Assembly (NCBI GenBank): GCA_015501595.1
Contig: JADNRX010001330.1
Location: 1-11,114, forward strand
DNA: 11,114 bases
Source of the DNA: Hymenopellis radicata
Lineage: Eukaryota > Basidiomycota > Agaricomycetes > Agaricales > Physalacriaceae
Direction: 5' to 3'
Part shown: positions 8,201-11,114 of the stretch, piece by piece
Position numbering within the stretch: position 1 is the first letter of the stretch
How the letters are laid out: every line of letters begins with the position of its first letter
Notes under the pieces: model-generated
What the model saw: the letters and a program-made list of their open reading frames with translations, nothing else
Databases searched by the model: none
What the model was told of the DNA's origin: nothing
Program-made: the position numbers and the translations under genes

Positions 8201-9171
8201 GTCGCTGGCCAATGCGGAGGGTAAGTATACTATCCGTCTATTACTGTTCTTAACGCCCTGACGGTATAACTATAGCATATGTGTATGCTTTCTCGTCACA
8301 GATTACTACCGCACCTACGCTAATCCATTTTCTGCAGGTAAAGGTCAGCTGTTGACTCACTATTTTTCGCACAACTGTAAGCCCCCCTTGGACTTGTCGT
8401 CACTCATGAGCTAACATCATGGCGCAGGTGGCGTTCCATATCATGTACGACATGCCTTTTCTTAGTCGCGTTTCGTCTAATTCCGATTCTGATGAGCGCA
8501 GTACGTCGGTGGTACTGAGAACACCGTACCTTGGGACAAGGCGCCGGAGGCGGTGGCGCAAGCACGCGACCTGATCCATCTCCGTCTAAAGAAAGCGCTC
8601 CCTGATTACGGCGATTACCACTTCAACGAGGTCCTGAGGTAACGTACCGTTCACCCAAAGCCCACGCATCTCTCCTCAACTCTTTTTTTTCAAAAGCGCG
8701 GCGTACATGGAAGATCAAAGCATGGCCGTGAGTGGCGCCGCATCCTACATAGCTCATCCTAAGCCGCGCACAGTTCCACAGCGACGCCGAGGACGGCCTC
8801 GACAGGATCGTCGCGGGCCTATCGATGGGATCCCCCGCCAAGATGCAGTTCAGATCCGTCAAGAAATTTCTAGCGCCGAACCAGAAGCAGGAAACTCTGC
8901 TGACTATCGTTCTGGAACATGTGAGGCACCCCCGACTTTTTTTCCTCAACCGGAAATTGAAGCCCTGTAGGGCGATGTCCTGGTTATGGAGGGCGCAGGT
9001 ATTCAAGAACGTTACGAGTATGTCGCCTTGGTACCTGTGGATCCCGTCACTGACAGGCTTGCTGGTAGGCACAAAGTTATACCCGAAGGCTTTAGAATCG
9101 CTGCCACAGCAAGAAAGATTGATATTCCAACTCTTAAAGTCAAAGCTGAAGTTCACACTCAAGTTCTGTAG
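5269..9171 (+). CDS. Nuclear AlkB-like 2-oxoglutarate/Fe(II) dioxygenase with SRA-like region and Cys clusters
   Basis: Predicted to oxidise a methyl or similar group on nucleic acid, using Fe(II) and 2-oxoglutarate. Order: acidic N-terminus with a SIM-like VIMVDSEDSD; disordered basic part with NLSs RKRKR (5643-5657) and KKRKR (5769-5783), SP/TP motifs, and SUMO consensus IKTE (6078-6089); conserved block SRQEVCEAYPRFQSYQGGVYH...ISHGGGK...YVVLGFYFISHVWTEY...VVRYKFAFQW; Cys cluster CRRCAVC...WMCLQSTCSQFW; second cluster GWHCKKCGRLSCRYRWLRWEC..NC; AlkB core with FHSDAE (HxD), GDVLVMEGAGIQERYEHKVIP (second His) and RIAATAR (2OG-binding arginines). Fourteen introns fit: 6444-6494, 6605-6657, 6704-6760, 6990-7041, 7119-7173, 7741-7791, 7835-7888, 8221-8275, 8377-8427, 8445-8501, 8639-8696, 8728-8773, 8921-8970, 9018-9068. 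Spliced length is about 1000 residues. Frame breaks lie near 5385, 5623, 6694, 6834, 7695, 8134 and 8300. The start is uncertain: 5269 is the first in-frame ATG, and 5398 or a frame-shifted upstream start are alternatives. All catalytic ligands are present after splicing. Confidence 0.78.
5479..5508 (+). other. SUMO-interaction-like motif in the dioxygenase N-terminus
   Basis: Codons here read VIMVDSEDSD: a short run of V/I/M/V followed at once by acidic and serine residues, preceded by DDD. This matches the general form of a SUMO-interaction motif. Together with the IKTE consensus at 6078-6089 it suggests SUMO-linked control or localisation in the nucleus. Motifs this short occur by chance, so the call is tentative. 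Confidence 0.35.
6495..7118 (+). other. SRA-like central region of the dioxygenase
   Basis: Spliced across three introns, this segment reads GGVYHNKNVVKGYFLS, DGWFQNGK, IISHGGGK, NDHSVSALLNTY, EPLVLLIDEGY, YVVLGFYFISHVWTEY and GYVVRYKFAFQW. The order recalls SRA (SAD/YDG) domains, which have an entry GxY, a Y/S-x-G-G-G loop, an N..AL..S helix, PVRVIRG, YDGLYxVxxxWxE and a closing VxRFxLxR strand. The match is by pattern, not by a search, and the second halves of several SRA motifs are not conserved. It could instead be an unrelated beta-barrel. Confidence 0.4.
7438..7834 (+). other. Two Cys clusters, probable zinc ribbons, in the dioxygenase
   Basis: The first cluster is CRRCAVC followed by WMC, STC and FW (from 7438 to about 7532). 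The second is GWHCKKCGRLSC, split by intron 7741-7791, continuing RYRWLRWEC..SNCD to 7834. Paired C-x2-C knuckles with aromatic residues after them are typical of structural zinc ribbons. The second cluster is only visible after allowing for an extra T in the TTTTT run at 7691-7695. The metal and the partner are inferred. Confidence 0.6.
8428..8444 (+). other. 17-nt micro-exon of the dioxygenase gene
   Basis: This exon lies between introns 8377-8427 (gtaagc...gcag) and 8445-8501 (gtacga...gcag). It supplies C-GVPYH, joining THYFSHN upstream to YVGGTENTVPW downstream. Both flanking introns have good GT and AG ends and the usual length for this window. Confidence 0.65.
9018..9068 (+). other. 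In-frame 51-nt intron before the metal-binding histidine
   Basis: The intron starts GTATGT and ends GGTAG, with a branch-like CTGAC near 9049-9053. It is exactly 17 codons long and has no stop in the reading frame. Removed, it joins GA to G and gives ERYEHKVIP with the expected AlkB histidine (CAC, 9070-9072). Retained, the protein would read ERYEYVALVP and push the histidine 17 residues away. Confidence 0.75.
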
Positions 9172-9530
9172 TGTAGTGTACATTCTATTCGTTATAATTT
9201 TTGACGCACAAGGCGGCGAGTAATTAAGTATGCAAAGTCGTACTGTCGTAAATCGTATGCTAAGTATGAAGATCGAAAAATCAAGTCAAAGAGGCTCCTA
9301 TTGGCGCCAAGTCACTCCCCATCCTACAGTTTCGCGCGATCCTAACGTTGTGTACAACTAGCATTCGATGTGGTATGATAGCGGATTAAAAAATGCAAGG
9401 AGGTCTAATGGATGTGCAATGAGATACCAGAAAAACACAGTAAATTACAAGGATCGACGATAGTGTGCAGCGAGGAATGACGGGAAGGCTAACAGGTATA
9501 AGGTCCTCCTCTTCATGACGAACTCGTTAT
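9172..9530. other. Convergent intergenic spacer
   Basis: About 360 bases between the stop of the dioxygenase gene (+) and the stop of the ATPase gene (-). It must hold both 3' UTRs. It is AT-rich in places (9360-9440) but I see no ORF, repeat or RNA gene. Confidence 0.6.
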
Positions 9531-9600
9531 TTAAGCCGTGCGACTGGGATTCCGAGCCAGTGTCGCGCCGACCCGCTGCGCCTGGATACTGCTAAGCGTT
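9531..9600 (-). other. True C-terminus of the H+-ATPase
   Basis: A plain reading of the last exon runs past a one-base loss near 9595 and gives a nonsense tail ([13 protein letters not shown]) that stops at 9527. The alternative frame gives [20 protein letters not shown] and a stop at 9531, which is the usual end of basidiomycete plasma-membrane H+-ATPases. I therefore place the stop at 9531. Confidence 0.8.
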
Positions 9601-11114
9601 GCAACTCCTCCGGCTTCATCGAGATCTTGCCACCAAAGCCGACCTTGCGGGCAGCACGCTTGATGAACGACACACGGTTGGAGTACAGGGATTCATGGAT
9701 CGAAGCAGCGCGGGACTGTGTGCGGGTCATCGGAACACCTTCAGCAGCATCGTGTTGAGCGGCGGCGGCGGCGGCCTTGGCGTGGACGGTCACGGAGGTA
9801 TTTGATAACAGTGGCCTTCATTCCGAACTTGATGAAGTCAAGAGGGAAGAACCAGATGATGTTCTGCACAAAATTAGAAGGTAGCAACAGGAGATGAGAA
9901 GATGCAAAACGTACCCAAACCCAAACAATACCGATCCAACCACCAGAGATAGCCCTGATGTTAGTGAAGCCCCAGTCACCGTACGCGGCGATGATGGAAG
10001 ACACGAGTTGGGCCAAGCAGAAGGCACAGAAGAGAGCGGCGGAAGGACGCTCCATGAAGAAGAAGCTGTGAGACCGAGTAACGAAAATCAAAGCTTGCGA
10101 GATAATGGCAACTTGGAGGTAGACGACCATGTGCAGCTTGAGGGTCGTTGGCCACGACGGGGGTCTCGAGCGCGACGCCGAACTTGTCCTGGAAGAAGGT
10201 GTCTCCATAATGATGATGACAAGGGCGATCCTGTCGGAGTTCAGCAAGGAAGGAGCGAAACTGGAGGAAATACTCACGTCGACAGGGTAAGGTACAAACC
10301 ATAGGCAACAGCGTAGGCGAAAATCTCAGCAAGATCCCAACTGTCTGGTGTCATCGAGGGGAGCACGCGGTCAACAGACAAGGTCATGATGGTACCGTCG
10401 TTAAGGAGGGCGATAATCAGAACCATGAACGGAGGGAAGTCGAATTGGTAGGCGAAAGCAAGGATGGCGAAGCAGACGACAATACGAATAGTGACAGCGC
10501 AGGCGTAGATGGAGTAGTTCCTCATACGTTGGAAGATGATACGAGAAACGAATGGCGTGGACGATGGTGAGAGACCGGGCTCAGTCAAGACGATGTCGGC
10601 GGCACCACGGGCAGCATCAGTAGCACCCTCGACGGCGATACCGACGTTGGCACGAGACAAGGCGGAGCGTCGTTGGCACCATCACCAGTCATGGCGCACA
10701 AGTGACCCAAACCCTGCAGACGCTTGACGATCTCGTACTTGTGCTCGGGGGACACCAGCAAAGCCATCGGCATCCATGATCATCTCGTCCAAAGAGCGGT
10801 GCTTGGAACCGGGAGCAGGTCCGTCCTTGAGAACTTTGGCGGGGTACATGTGGTCACCAAGACCAAGACGACGACCAGTTTCCTTTGCGATGGCGAGCTG
10901 ATCACCGGTAACCATCTTGACCTTGACACCAAGAGCCATGGTCGTCGATAGTCTGCTTGGTGTCCTCACGGGGGGATCGAAGATGGCAAGCAGACCAATA
11001 AGCTCAAAGCCGTTACCCTCAGCCTCGAAATCATCGCCGTCAACCTCTTTCGTAAGCGACGGCGAGAGCACGGAGACCACGGGTGGCGTACTCCTCGACA
11101 TCAGCCTCCAACTT
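9531..11114 (-). CDS. Plasma-membrane H+-ATPase, P-type (PMA1 type), 3' half
   Basis: Proton pump that uses ATP to export H+ across the plasma membrane and set the membrane potential. The 5' half, with the DKTGT phosphorylation site, lies beyond 11114. Seen in order from the upper end: [76 protein letters not shown] (10663-10689, hinge motif), [20 protein letters not shown], then membrane helices M5-M10 including [19 protein letters not shown] with the conserved Asp, and [21 protein letters not shown]. The regulatory tail has [27 protein letters not shown] and ends ARNPSRTA before TAA at 9531-9533. Two introns fit: 10231-10277 and 9864-9914. The frame is interrupted about eleven times by 1-2 nt indels (see findings), yet residues between them match the fungal pump closely. 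This points to sequencing error rather than a dead copy. Confidence 0.92.

Noticed and set aside
8986..9168. Loss of the AlkB metal ligand (His to Tyr, ERYEY) in the open frame
   Set aside because: The apparent Tyr is coded inside an in-frame intron (9018-9068). Splicing gives ERYEHKVIP with the histidine in place.
8500..9171. TET/JBP-type dioxygenase linked to a fungal transposon
   Set aside because: The core motifs (FHSDAE, YEHKVIP, RIAATAR) fit AlkB better, and no transposase or terminal repeats were seen nearby.
9527..9793. Alternative ATPase tail ending [23 protein letters not shown]
   Set aside because: A one-base loss near 9595 explains it; the other frame gives the standard family ending ARNPSRTA.
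1..11114. CRISPR array, tRNA, rRNA or insertion sequence
   Set aside because: No spaced direct repeats, cloverleaf sequence, rRNA core or transposase was found, and the window is eukaryotic.

Overview
The window looks like nuclear DNA from a filamentous basidiomycete, probably an Agaricomycete. It has GT-AG introns of only about 46-58 nt at very high density. Its genes fit that group: a secreted GH16 glucanase, a type I membrane protein, a nuclear AlkB-type dioxygenase, and a fungal plasma-membrane H+-ATPase. No ribosomal binding sites, operons, tRNA, rRNA, CRISPR array or transposase were seen. Reading frames are cut up by introns, so I rebuilt each gene from splice sites and conserved motifs rather than from long ORFs.

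Layout. 1-740: no supportable gene. 741-2273 (+): TATA box, then an 11-exon GH16 endo-beta-glucanase with signal peptide and intact ExDxxE catalytic motif. 2274-2931: spacer with a 7-bp tandem repeat. About 2932-4664 (+): a single-pass membrane protein with a beta-rich, N-glycosylated ectodomain and a C-terminal coiled coil; it carries an in-frame TAG and several frame breaks. 4665-5268: spacer with an inverted copy of the 7-bp repeat motif. About 5269-9171 (+): a roughly 1000-residue, 15-exon nuclear 2-oxoglutarate/Fe(II) dioxygenase with an AlkB-like catalytic domain, two Cys clusters, an SRA-like central region and a disordered NLS/SUMO-motif tail. 9172-9530: short convergent spacer. 9531-11114 (-): 3' half of a P-type plasma-membrane proton ATPase (PMA1 type), whose 5' part lies beyond the window.

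The genes share no obvious pathway. The glucanase and the membrane protein act at the cell surface, the dioxygenase is probably nuclear, and the ATPase energises the plasma membrane. The most interesting locus is the dioxygenase, which seems to combine a modified-base-reader-like region, zinc-binding clusters and an AlkB catalytic core. A 51-nt, stop-free, frame-preserving intron splits its metal-binding histidine region.

Every gene shows 1-2 nt indels, mostly deletions and several in homopolymers, while the encoded residues on either side stay conserved. This looks more like sequence or assembly error than decay, except perhaps in the membrane protein. Gene boundaries and start codons, especially for the two middle genes, are therefore approximate.
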